Part shown: positions 1 to 10,548 of the stretch, in pieces
Position numbering within the stretch: position 1 is the stretch's first letter
How the letters are laid out: the number at the start of each line of letters is the position of its first letter
Assembly: GCA_023053545.1 (NCBI GenBank)
Contig: JAKZAN010000002.1
Coordinates: 7,312,790-7,376,789 of the forward strand
Length of the DNA stretch: 64,000 nucleotides
From: Lepidurus packardi
Taxonomy: Eukaryota; Arthropoda; Branchiopoda; Notostraca; Triopsidae
Direction: 5' to 3'
Notes under the pieces: model-generated
Databases searched by the model: none
What the model was told of the DNA's origin: nothing
The model's input: only the letters and a program-made list of their open reading frames with translations
Position numbers and translations under genes: made by a program

Positions 1-2980
1 CTCTTTCTTTGTTCGCTTTGTCCCTATTCAGGTAAGAGTCATGCCTGTTCCTCCAGGTGCTATGGAGCTAAAGGGCAAACAAAAACGTGAACCGCTGAGA
101 AAGTTGAGATTTAAAAAAAAAAAACACAAATAAAAGGCGAACTTTTTCACGGGAGGTCCATACTTTTTACTTGAAAAGCTGCCCTATAATTCTGGTTTAT
201 TATTGTCTTATCAGAGAATGCGATATGGGTTGATTGCACCGCACCCTAATCAGGACAATTTGCCTTAAAAAATAGTATCTTTTGACCTCTAGAAAGTCTC
301 TAGCTCTGGTGATACCAAAGCGCGTGAAAGATAAGAGTTGGCTTCTAACATTTCTCCTCTAGCTTAGCAACCCAAACTGGAAGAAACGGATTTTATTTTT
401 ATTTTCCTTTGAAAAATGTTTGGGTGTATGGATCGCACTGTTTCAAGCTTTCCTGTTGATAAAGTGGGTTTAAACTTTTATCAACAACCATACAGCATCC
501 GCTGTGTGGATTTTATAGGCGTGAGACGCTAATGAATCTCCGTCAAAATTGGTGGAAAATTTGGGTCATCCGGTTTTCCTTTCATTTTGGGACAGAAAAG
601 CGCCAGTTTTTGCGTTCCTATACTTCAGCCTGCCTCGAAGTCTGTTCCGAAGAGGTACAATATTTGCTTAACCGTCTTTTCAAGAAAAACTTGCTGACTT
701 TGCAAAGTTTAACTTGTAGAGCAAATAATGATGAGTTCACTTACCGCAGTCACCGAAAATAATCCCAACGCCACGAAAAACACCCACGTTATCCTGCAAA
801 AACAGAATCGAAAAAGGAAATGTTACTCATTGCGAAGCCAAAACCTTTCTTTGTTTTTCAACAAGCTAACTGGCTCCATTTTAGGTTAAATGTAATTACA
901 ATCAAAGCTTGCAGTACGAACATGTGTGTTGTACCACAATTGTGGTAAACACTATGAAAAGGGGGTAAATCTAATTTACCATAGATGATTGGACCACCGG
1001 ACTCCCGGTCCGTTGCCGGACAGTCGGGACTTCATGGTGTGTTGATCACCCGACAATTAACGTTTCAATAATGAGTTTTTTAAATAGATCCCAATTTGTG
1101 GCTAATTAAACCCACACAACACAAACAAATCCGCGGTGGCGCTTCTTCACAGCCAAAAAAGTCTGCATGGGACACCTATTTTTTATAATCTTCCAAATAG
1201 ATTTGTAAGGAGTAATTTGAAAATGGTGTTTGGAAACCCCTTTACACGGTTAAACCGTCAGGAGAAATATCACACTCACACACGGGACACAAGAGCCAGC
1301 GAGACAAACGCCAGCCCTGGCTTTGGCTCTTTTAAACTGCCCAGCTGTCCGTCTATCTCGACCCCGGGAACCCACACTTTTCTCGACGAGACGGGAATCT
1401 CAGCGAACGTGACGAAAAGAACCGCCACCGAGTCAAGGCGCTCTTGTACAGTGCAAGTTCAGAACTTCGCCTGCGCTTATAAAACAGTCACTGCTTTTCT
1501 TATCCGAAATCGTGAGATAATAGTTTCCTTTTGTGGCTTAGGTGGTTACTAAGCGTTTCCGATAACGTGATAACGGAAGACAAAAGGCGAAACTTGAAAT
1601 GAAATCAACTCAACTCGGGCTACGTTCTAGCGCAACATTAATCGTATTGCAGTAACATAGTAACTTGAAGAAGGTCGCATTTTTTATAAAGGTGTTACCT
1701 TTTCTGTCCAAAGTGAACCAAATAGCCACTTTTTACGCATAATTAGAGTTAAATATGAACTTAAGCGACACAAGAACAGAATTTTTTATTTGAATCTTGC
1801 TGAGTTAGCATATCTTATGCCATCTATGTTTGAAGCACACACAACAAGTCACAGCTTGGCGGATTCGACAAGAAATGTGATTTTAGAATTAAATTTGTTA
1901 TTTCAAGCTAGATGTTTGTAATAAAAAAATTTAATACGGATACAAATCCATTATTTTAGTGCTATTATTAATTAATAATAACAATACAGTGGATTTAAAC
2001 GAACCCAGATCATTTCCAGGGGTTTTCCTTTCGTACATTTACCAATTAACTAAACTACAGCAACTATCCCTCACAATATTTAAAATTTTCTTAATCCCTT
2101 TTCTCATGCAAAATATACAAATAATTATTGTAGTTGTCAGGGAAATGATCCAGTTTCCCAACTACACTGAATAAAATTTGAAAAGTTACCAGAAGATCAA
2201 TGAAATTTGTAACTTACAAAATAAGAAGATAACTTGTAGCCAATTCGTTATTGAAATTTGAAAAATTGAATAAAATATTCTAAACAGCGTTACAATTAGA
2301 AAATCGTAATAAAATGTTTTTAGCAACATTTTACGGAGTAGTCGCACTGACACTAAACAAACGGAAAGAAAGACAGCTCTGCGATGGAGATTATACCTCG
2401 AGTTTCTGGCGGCATTTCTTTATTTCAATACAGAAGCTCTACTTTTCAAAATAGCTAAAACAAAAAAAGGTATTAATATATTTAAAAACCACTGGGGCTA
2501 ATTTTCTTGGAATATTCGTTCAAGAGAATGCATTGTGTCCACTAGTATAAGTCACACTTGTGGAAGACCTCTCATTAAAGGTGAACGACCAGTCCTGGTT
2601 TCTGCACGACTAAATATGGGCTTCATAATTCCATGCCTTCATAACTGCTGCCAAAATGAAAAAGCCACATTTGTCACTGCCAAGAATCAGCCGTGTATAA
2701 AATAGGCCTCTCGCTTGGAATTAACTAAATTCCCGTTCCTACTTCACATAATTATATGAACAGCGTCCCATCGAAAAGTGAAACCTTGCCTAACTTACGT
2801 GTACTGTACATGATAACTATTTTACGCTTGGCGGTCCCCGCTATCCTTGCTGTACTGCACACGAGAATCAAGCAAGCTCATACAAGCAAAGCCATTGTCC
2901 CTGGATCGAGTATGGGATTCTCTCATTATTCCATTCCGGAGATTTACACCGTAAGGGAGGAGTGGCCGGAAGTCTTAGCT
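1..2980. other. Upstream stretch without a recognisable gene
   Basis: I see no convincing coding exon here. The open frames are short, mostly start at non-ATG codons and show no domain or compositional signal. The last part serves as the 5' flank of the CUB gene that starts at 3041. Distal exons or regulatory DNA of a neighbour cannot be excluded. Confidence 0.5.
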
Positions 2981-2983
2981 TCG

Positions 2984-3017
2984 TATATAAAGCAACTTTT
3001 CAACGGAAAAGTCAGTC
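2984..3017 (+). promoter_or_regulatory. Core promoter of the disrupted CUB gene (TATA + TCAGT initiator)
   Basis: TATATAAA lies at 2984-2991 and TCAGTC at 3012-3017, about 28 bp apart and just ahead of the ATG at 3041. This is the usual arthropod pairing of a TATA box with a TCAGT initiator. The same pair is found in front of other genes of this family in the window. Confidence 0.65.
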
Positions 3018-3095
3018 ATTCCAGCAAGTTACACCTGAAAATGAAGTATTTACTCAGCGTTAGTGTATTTCTGTTGATTATCTCTTCGATCCAAG

Positions 3096-3837
3096 TGTAA
3101 GGAGTGGAATTAGTGGTGGTATGGATTTAAAGCTCGATAACAATATACTATGCAGAGTTAAGAGATTAACACTGAAAATACGATAAACACTGTTGACCAT
3201 AAATGTAAAGGACAACGTAAAGACATCTCTCGTGCCGAGGCCAGAACCCTCGTGAATGTCTATACGCAGTCCAAAGGTAATCTTAAGTTCCGAAGTCCAA
3301 CGACCCAAGAAGAAGCAAAACAGCGATACCAACCCAAGGGAGGGGGCGGAAGGTAGAAACAACAGAAGCGCACCCCGATAACGATGTCCAACTGGCCTAT
3401 AAATACGGACCCACCAGACGACAACAGAAGACAGTTCACCCCTCGTCTCAGTCCCCGTAACACCAGTTCACCACCGTGTTCCTTGCTCGGCGGACGGTTC
3501 CTTGCCAAGGATACCCGTCCGCCGAGCAATCCCCCCCCCCCCCCCCAGCAGTCCCCGTAAAACCAGTTCGCCCTCCGTCTCAGTCCCCGTAAGACCAGTT
3601 CACCCGCTGTTGCCAGTTTACGCTCCCTGCTCCGTACCGCAGATACCCAGCCGCCGAGCAATCCCCCAGCAGTCCTCAGCCGACATCACCGTCTATCGAG
3701 ACCGAACCCACCCGAAGCCAGCGAAGCCCTAGCCCGAAGCCAGTATCGACCCGACCCCTCCCCTGTCCCTCCTCTCTAAACCTGTACCGACCCCGCTGAT
3801 AGTTAGGGTGAATACACTGAATAAACTGACTATCACA
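3096..3837 (+). repeat. 5' LTR of the Gypsy element
   Basis: By eye it matches the LTR at 6214-6954 apart from the length of a poly-C run (16 versus 15). It contains a TATAAATA promoter motif near 3399, a C-rich downstream part with three related copies of a CAGTCCCCGTAA unit, a 15-bp perfect hairpin at 3483-3529, and an AATAAA signal near 3820. Confidence 0.93.
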
Positions 3838-3954
3838 CTGGTGGCAGCGTTTCTTCGACCCCACGTCCTCCGAACCCGAAAACAAGCTTCCACGCCTACC
3901 CGTATCAATACCCCGAAACTCCACGAATCGTAAGTACAACCATACAAATTAAAA

Positions 3955-5040
3955 ATGACCGCTGTAGGATCAACGTCCACAGTTCCCTTATCAATAACCC
4001 CAGAACAGCTAAATGAAATCCTATCTCCATTACTTAACTCTACGATGATGCACACGATCCCTGATTTTACAGGAGAATCCGACGATGCATCAGTAAGACG
4101 ATTTTTCCAAGATTTAGAACGCATTGGTAGTACAATAGGATGGTCCGAACCACACCTACTCAAAGTAGCCGTAATTAAATTAAAAGGAGGCGCCGGTGCC
4201 TATTACAACACTATTTCTCCCCGCCCAACAACTTACACAGAATTCAAAACAGCTCTCTCCGAACGCTACGGTGACAGTCACCACGAATCACAAGCTATAG
4301 TCAAACTCCAGAATTGCAATCAAGAAGCAAAACAGCCAGTTCGTGATTTTGCAGACAAAATTCGTTCACTCACAAGACGAGTCCACGAAAACGATAGCCC
4401 CCCAGCTGGGAACGAAATATTAGACAAAATCATGCGCCTAAATTTTATCAGAGGACTTCTTCCTTATTTAAAACGCTACGTTCTAAGCGCCAACCCAGCG
4501 AACCTTCGCGAAGCTATAGAAGTTGCAGCTCGAGAAGAAGCTAACGAAGTAGCAGTTCCCCACAATGTTAGCCTTCAGAATGAAATCGAAAAACTTACAG
4601 CAGTTGTTGCTGCGCTTACTACTAGCGAACCGTCGTTCAGCCGCAGGAGCAGAAGCACTACCCCGAACAAACCTCCCAATTCGTACTCTTACGATCGAAA
4701 CAGCTCGGGATACAGATCCCCGAACCGATATAGATCCCAAAATTCATACAATCCCTCAAACCCGTATCGCGACACATCTCGCAGCGGCGATAGACAAGTC
4801 CGTTTCTCGGACCAGTCCTCACGAAATACGAACAGATTCCAGTCCCCAAGCAGGAACAACTTCAACCCTAGAAACCCCACCTTCCGACCACGCCCTAGCT
4901 TTGAACCACGGTTCCCCCCAGGCAACCATACTGATAGGCCACAAGGCATGTCACGACCCCGAAATCCCAACATTGAATGTTGGTCATGTCGTAGACGAGG
5001 ACACATAGCAGCTTACTGCCGAACGAACCAATCAAACTAG
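3955..5040 (+). CDS. gag: Gag polyprotein of the Gypsy element
   Basis: 361 residues starting at an ATG. The N-terminal two thirds resemble the retrotransposon Gag capsid-like domain (a helical region around DFADKIRSLTRRVHE). This is followed by an Arg/Ser/Asn-rich basic stretch and ends with one CCHC zinc knuckle, CWSCRRRGHIAAYC, the RNA-binding nucleocapsid motif. The frame is open and undamaged. Gag forms the particle in which element RNA is packaged and copied. It ends in TAG, and the protease continues in a different frame. Confidence 0.88.
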   Translation: MTAVGSTSTVPLSITPEQLNEILSPLLNSTMMHTIPDFTGESDDASVRRFFQDLERIGSTIGWSEPHLLKVAVIKLKGGAGAYYNTISPRPTTYTEFKTALSERYGDSHHESQAIVKLQNCNQEAKQPVRDFADKIRSLTRRVHENDSPPAGNEILDKIMRLNFIRGLLPYLKRYVLSANPANLREAIEVAAREEANEVAVPHNVSLQNEIEKLTAVVAALTTSEPSFSRRSRSTTPNKPPNSYSYDRNSSGYRSPNRYRSQNSYNPSNPYRDTSRSGDRQVRFSDQSSRNTNRFQSPSRNNFNPRNPTFRPRPSFEPRFPPGNHTDRPQGMSRPRNPNIECWSCRRRGHIAAYCRTNQSN

Positions 5041-5042
5041 AG

Positions 5043-5462
5043 GTGCTGACTGTGGCGCAACAAAAAGGTCAGTTGGCACCAGGTAGGAGAAGGAAAAACC
5101 TTTTTAGGAGACCCCCCGGTAGAATTTTTGCAAAAGTTATTATAGGATCAATCCCATTTAGATGTTTAGTTGACACAGGGGCAGGCGTTACAGTTATGAA
5201 TAAGCAAGCGTTTAATTTGCTGACACCGGACATTGCAGGAAAGCCAGTTCAAACTGATACAATCTTGAAATCAGTAACAGGAGAGAACCTGAATGTCTTC
5301 GGTTGTTATGAATTACCTTTTGAAATTCAAGGCCGTAAATTCAAAGTTGAATGTTACGTAGCAGAAGAGTTAGCTCACGACATCATCCTCGGTATGGATG
5401 CGATTCAGAGCCAGAGCATAGTTATTGACGGCGCGTCAATGGAAATGAGATTAAGGTGGTAG
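5043..5462 (+). CDS. pro: Aspartic protease of the Gypsy element
   Basis: A 139-residue open frame with no ATG at its beginning, in a different frame from Gag, so it is probably made by frameshift or readthrough. It carries the retropepsin motif LVDTGAGVTV and a downstream hydrophobic flap/ILG region (DIILGMDAIQ). Retropepsins act as dimers to cut the polyprotein. The frame overlaps the beginning of the polymerase frame by 7 bases. Confidence 0.85.
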   Translation: MLTVAQQKGQLAPGRRRKNLFRRPPGRIFAKVIIGSIPFRCLVDTGAGVTVMNKQAFNLLTPDIAGKPVQTDTILKSVTGENLNVFGCYELPFEIQGRKFKVECYVAEELAHDIILGMDAIQSQSIVIDGASMEMRLRW

Positions 5463-6213
5463 GCCATGCAAGGAACAGTTCCAGAGTGCAACTGCATAAG
5501 CAATTGAAAATACCCGCGTACAGTAGAGTCATTGCTACTGCCAAATCCGAGCACGATAACTCGCATGGAGCGGAAATTATTTTTGAGCCTGTTCAGCTAG
5601 ACGACGAATTCGTTTGTAGCGAACCAGCAATCGTAATAGGAAAGGGATGCGGTAAAATCCCAGTCTCGTTTTGGAATAATGGTCCTAACGATGTTGTGTT
5701 GAAACGAAACACAGTTATAGGAAGAGTTTGTAACGCCAGAGTGTCCGTGATTGCAGCAGTACACTCACTCCCAAGTACAGAGTATCCGTTACTCGAGAAC
5801 TTCGATCTGTCTAATGTTACCCCTTCGCACAGGGATGAGCTATTAAAATTATTAATTGAATTTCGGGATATTTTTGCAAAAGATGATAACGATTTAGGCC
5901 GTACAAAACTTGTTGAACATGCCATTCACACCGGAGGTTCCAATCCGGTCTACCAACGTCCGTACAGGGCGCCAGAAGCGCGGGAAGCAGTTGTTAGACA
6001 GCATGTGGACGGGGTGTTGCATAGAGGTGTCATTAGACCTTCTTCCTCTCCGTGGGGGGCGCCAGTAGTTTTTGTTGGGGAGAGGGATGGTGCACGGAGG
6101 TTTTGCGTGGATTTTCGTGGGGTTGGTGCAGTTACAAGGGGAGGTGTGTGCCCTTTGCCACGGAAGGACGAATCCTGTTGCCGGGACGGCAACTTTTTCA
6201 ATGGGTGGAGGGA
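5456..6213 (+). pseudogene. pol: Truncated reverse transcriptase of the Gypsy element
   Basis: The frame shows the linker and fingers region of Ty3/Gypsy reverse transcriptase: RDIFAKDDNDLG, YQRPYRAPEAREAVV, GVIRPSSSPWGAPVVFV and FCVDFR. After that it becomes degenerate (GVGAVTRGG, DESCCRDG) and runs into the 3' LTR at 6214. The palm with the catalytic YxDD, the RNase H domain and the integrase are missing, so no active polymerase is encoded. The frame stays open for about 90 nt inside the LTR, to a stop codon at 6302-6304, which adds no domain. Confidence 0.88.
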
Positions 6214-6954
6214 TGTAAGGAGTGGAATTAGTGGTGGTATGGATTTAAAGCTCGATAACAATATACTATGCAGAGTTAAGAGATTAACACTGAAAATACG
6301 ATAAACACTGTTGACCATAAATGTAAAGGACAACGTAAAGACATCTCTCGTGCCGAGGCCAGAACCCTCGTGAATGTCTATACGCAGTCCAAAGGTAATC
6401 TTAAGTTCCGAAGTCCAACGACCCAAGAAGAAGCAAAACAGCGATACCAACCCAAGGGAGGGGGCGGAAGGTAGAAACAACAGAAGCGCACCCCGATAAC
6501 GATGTCCAACTGGCCTATAAATACGGACCCACCAGACGACAACAGAAGACAGTTCACCCCTCGTCTCAGTCCCCGTAACACCAGTTCACCACCGTGTTCC
6601 TTGCTCGGCGGACGGTTCCTTGCCAAGGATACCCGTCCGCCGAGCAATCCCCCCCCCCCCCCCAGCAGTCCCCGTAAAACCAGTTCGCCCTCCGTCTCAG
6701 TCCCCGTAAGACCAGTTCACCCGCTGTTGCCAGTTTACGCTCCCTGCTCCGTACCGCAGATACCCAGCCGCCGAGCAATCCCCCAGCAGTCCTCAGCCGA
6801 CATCACCGTCTATCGAGACCGAACCCACCCGAAGCCAGCGAAGCCCTAGCCCGAAGCCAGTATCGACCCGACCCCTCCCCTGTCCCTCCTCTCTAAACCT
6901 GTACCGACCCCGCTGATAGTTAGGGTGAATACACTGAATAAACTGACTATCACA
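6214..6954 (+). repeat. 3' LTR of the Gypsy element
   Basis: By eye it matches the 5' LTR except for one C in the poly-C run. It carries the same hairpin at 6601-6647. It is followed by the CAAG target duplication and then directly by the rest of the host exon. Confidence 0.93.
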
Positions 6955-8668
6955 CAAGCAAGAGAATCCAGAGTATCGTCTGAGAATTTGATTCCAGCGG
7001 ACAATTCTACACGAGAAGGCAAATGTAAGTAAACATGGCAGTTGTTTTCTTTAGGTAGATTATAGTTACTTAGATCCTGTTCTCCGTAGTTTTCTCCCTT
7101 TTTACGATCGTTCGGTTCAACAACGGGGAATGTGTCGGGACGAATAAATACAACGGAACTTGTATGACTGCAGCAGAATGCAGTAACAATGGCGGTACAG
7201 CTGCAGGCTCTTGTGCATCTTCGTTCGGTGTTTGTTGCACTTGTAAGTACAATACCTTCTTTTCACCATTGTGTCGAAAACCAATTAAATTGAAATTTAT
7301 CTGAAGTCTTGATCACGAAATGCGGGTCTTCGACCAATCGCAACTGCACGTACTGGCAAAGTACTACCTCATCTTCGTACACCACTTCTGGCCAGTGCTT
7401 GCTTACAGTGCGAAAATGCAGCTCCAACATTTGTCAATTACGGTGAAGATTACATATTACTAATTGATTAAATACTACCATTTTAAATATTTGTCTAATA
7501 AAAATTTTTATTGCATCGTACTTTATTTTAAAAAAATCTATTAGACTCGATTTTATCTCGTTCACCTTGGCTCAACCTGATCCTCAAGACCAAAAGTGCG
7601 TTTTGGACCTTTTTACTGTTACAGGAGCGTCAAATCCAGTGCCTACAATTTGCGGAGATAATAGTGGCCAACACAGTAAGTACCACAAGTACTATAATCT
7701 TATTTCTTTTCCCTAACAAAGTCATTTGCACGTATTAAAAGCGAATTACGTATTAAATTATTTAGTCTACTTGGATATGACACCCAATACCAATTCCTGG
7801 ACGCTGGGCTTCGTGACAACCGGAACTAATTTCTCACGTAACTGGAATGTAAAAATTTCTCAAATTCCTTGCGACCAAACATATGCAGGTACATTTTGAT
7901 CACAATGAATTTATTTAAATATTAAATATATTTTCTTTAGCTCCTGATCAATGTTTGCAATATTATACTGAAACGACGGGGACCATTTCGAGTTTTAATT
8001 ACGCCTCCACGGCCGTGGCGACTACAGGAGGGACTATTGGCCGGCAACTGTCCAATCAAGATTACACGATCTGCATTCGCATGGCGCAGGTAGACTGTAA
8101 AACAAAGGCGAGAAATAATTCATATTACTTTTTGAAAAGGGATTTTGCGGAGTTTGCTACAGCGTCTGTACCGATACGGCTAATACAAATAATCTAGCCT
8201 TTTCTATCTCCGGTGATGCCAGTGCAGCCACGCCTGTAGGAACCGCTGTCGACGCTAATTGTGTGAGCGACTGGCTGCAAATTCCCTGCGCTTCCAATGC
8301 CATGAATTCGGTGGCCCAGTCTGGAGGAGTTACGCCTGCTTCGTGTACCAGCCGCATATGTGGAACTGTCTTTTCGTCGTACGATACGCCTGTCCTGACA
8401 GCTCCCGTACCTGTATACAGTAAGTTGGTTTTAACTTTTCATGATCTTTCAAAATAAGAATAGTTTGCTCCAAATAATATGCTGATGACTTATTTAATAA
8501 GTAATTAAGAGTAAAAAAATGTTTTTATATTATGTTTTAGGTTATAGTAAGCCATTCGAACTCCGATTCTATTCAGACACGACAGAAGTCGGTTCCACTA
8601 CTAGTGAGGTTTCCAATTTGGGATTTTGTTTGAATTATATTCAACAACCTTGCACCACAAGCGGCTGA

Positions 8669-9243
8669 TCAAACTTAAAAGTAGATCAAAAATCAAAATA
8701 ACGAAGTCCTCGCTTTTCCCATCCATATGTTACGCTGTTGTTGATACCGTATTTATTTTCCGTATTTATCGAGCCTGTACAATTTTCGAACATTGAAGTA
8801 ATACATGTAATTACCAGAATAGATCTTTCTACATACATCAACACTAGAGAGCATGCCGAGAGAGTATAACATATATTACAGAATTTCCATTGCGGGAAAA
8901 AGTAAATTCCCCTCGAAATCAGTTAAATCCTTAAATCGACTAGTAAATTCCTATTGAGAACCACACGTGTAACTATCGATCATGCGAGGGATCCGCAAGC
9001 ATCGATTCCGTTTTTGTATTGAAATCGAAAAAATTTTGCGATATGTAAACGTGAGGCATGTTTACTTTTGTCCATTTTGCGTCATTCCTTTCTAACACGT
9101 ATCCGTCATTCATTCGTTTGCCGTTATCACTCATATTTTTATTAGTTCTTGGTGCGTTATTATCCTCAGATCTCTATAGTTAAATTGTTTTAGTAAAGCT
9201 CTTTTCCTTATTATCGCCTGAAGGCTGAAGGTCCAAGTCAGCA
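8669..9243. other. Intergenic, CUB gene to UBE2J1
   Basis: No coding signal seen. It holds the 3' flank of the CUB gene and the promoter of UBE2J1. No clear TATA box precedes the UBE2J1 start, which fits a housekeeping gene. Confidence 0.5.
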
Positions 9244-10258
9244 ATGGAGCCAAAATATAACATGAAAAGCCCAGGTAAGAAATCGAATTTGATCCATTTA
9301 AAGCAGTTTCAAAAATCCTCTTCAAAATAGCTGTGAAACGTCTCATGAAAGAAGCACACGAACTCTCAATAGCAACATCAGAATATTACGCTCAGCCCTT
9401 GGATGATAACCTTTTCGAATGGCATTTTACCGTCCGCGGACCTAGTGACACTGAATTTCAAGGTGGAGTTTATCACGGTCGCATTATTCTCCCCCCGGAA
9501 TACCCCATGAAACCACCTAGTATCATTTTATTGACGGTAAAGATCCATTCATTTACGTACAAAATCTTGACATTGACTGTATATTTCTCTGTTATATTTT
9601 AGCCGAATGGTAGGTTCGAAACCAACCGCAAGATCTGTCTGAGCATCTCAGGCCATCATCCCGAGTCTTGGCAGCCTTCGTGGTCTATTCGCACGGCGTT
9701 ATTGGCCATTATTGGTTTCATGCCCACGCCAGGCCATGGAGCTATCGGATCCCTGGATTACAGTCCAGAAGAACGCAAAAAGCTTGCGATAAAATCCCAA
9801 GAGTGGCAGTGCGAATCTTGCAATAAAATCAAGGACCTGTTACTAGAGGTTTCTGAGGAAAACAACGCAGCCACTGCCCTAGAAGCGAAGGAAATAGTTA
9901 GTCAAATTTCCATGAAAGTAAAAACAAAAAACAAAAAGACTCTTCTCGAGTTCCAAGTTTTTATCAAATTCAATATATTTTTCAGACCGAGGGATCGAAA
10001 GAAAGAAACGAAGAGAAAGAACCTTCCTCTCCAGCATTGCAAGAAAGTGAGCAATCCGAACTACGCCAAAGAAACGTGGTGCAGTCAAACATGAACTTGA
10101 ATCTAAATCAAAATCCAATTATTCCAACGTCTTCCTCTGACACTGTGCGCTCGCCTCGATGGGACAATCGACGCTACAACATCCTTATTACATTCCTGGT
10201 CTTCACGTTGGCTGCATTGGCCTACAGACGCTGCTTTATCGTAGGATGGGATGTATAG
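9244..10258 (+). CDS. UBE2J1: Ubiquitin-conjugating enzyme E2 J1
   Basis: Four exons: 9244-9274, 9331-9536, 9603-9917, 9986-10258 (825 nt, 274 residues). The product is the tail-anchored ER-membrane E2 enzyme (Ubc6 type) that takes part in ER-associated degradation. The UBC fold is near-canonical: MEPKYNMKSPAVKRLMKEA, then WHFTVRGPSDTEFQGGVYHG, LPPEYPMKPPSIILLT and the active-site segment RKICLSISGHHPESWQP. The catalytic cysteine is at position 91, as in the human enzyme. A low-complexity linker follows, then a C-terminal membrane anchor around ILITFLVFTLAALAY. The start ATG fits the conserved N-terminus. It converges with TRIM23; the two stop codons are about 290 bp apart. Poly-A signals lie near 10325 and 10464. 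Confidence 0.96.
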
Positions 10259-10548
10259 TAAGAGAGGAGGGAGAGAGAGAGAGAGCTTTTTGTGTACAAA
10301 ATATTAATCACCCCTTTAAGAGTAAAATAAATAAAAAAATAACGCCTGATTTTGTGTCAAAAGTAATCAAGAATGCTGAAGACCTCTATATTTACTACAC
10401 AGAACCCCCTGTACGCTTTAATGTAACTATTTAGTGTGTACATTGCAGTAAAAAATCACCCTCGAATAAAATTTTAGAAAAATGTTGAGCTAACGCGTTT
10501 ATTTGGTAATTAAAATCTATCTTCAAAGGTTTACAGAATTAAAAGTTC

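Larger units (their letters stand above)
3096..6954 (+). mobile_element. Internally deleted Ty3/Gypsy LTR retrotransposon
   Basis: The element is bounded by LTRs of 742 and 741 bp that start TGTAAGG, end TATCACA and are flanked by the 4-bp duplication CAAG (3092-3095 and 6955-6958). The internal part is only about 2.4 kb. It encodes Gag, an aspartic protease and the beginning of reverse transcriptase. The RT catalytic YxDD block, RNase H and integrase are absent, so this copy must have been mobilised by enzymes supplied in trans. A candidate primer-binding site, TGGTGGCAGCG, starts at 3839, one base after the 5' LTR. A purine-rich GGGTGGAGGGA lies directly before the 3' LTR. The element sits in the same orientation as the host gene. 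Confidence 0.93.
3041..8668 (+). pseudogene. Two-CUB secreted protein gene, first exon split by an LTR retrotransposon
   Basis: Family member of the array at 34.5-59 kb. Exons: 3041-3095 plus 6959-7024 (one exon split by the element), 7090-7242, 7307-7442, 7545-7675, 7766-7888, 7941-8089, 8140-8419, 8541-8668. With the element and one CAAG copy removed, all phases agree and the sum is 1221 nt (406 residues). Exon 1 encodes a signal peptide (MKYLLSVSVFLLIISSIQ). Exon 2 has the six-cysteine knot ending FGVCC. Exons 3-5 form a first CUB-type module (CGSSTNRN, TICGDNSGQH, WNVKISQIPC). Exons 6-8 form a second (CLQYYT, QLSNQDYTICIR, GFCLNYIQQPC). As it stands, translation stops in the LTR right after the signal peptide, so this allele is probably null. 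The rest of the gene is undamaged, which fits a recent insertion. Function unknown; probably extracellular. Confidence 0.87.

Noticed and set aside
532..1552. Open frames of 76 and 138 codons in the first 1.6 kb
   Set aside because: The longer starts at GTG, and neither shows a domain, splice-supported neighbours or protein-like composition.
2756..3100. 114-codon frame overlapping the CUB gene start
   Set aside because: Its first 95 codons run through the promoter and TATA box; only the last ATG (3041), giving a signal peptide, matches the family.
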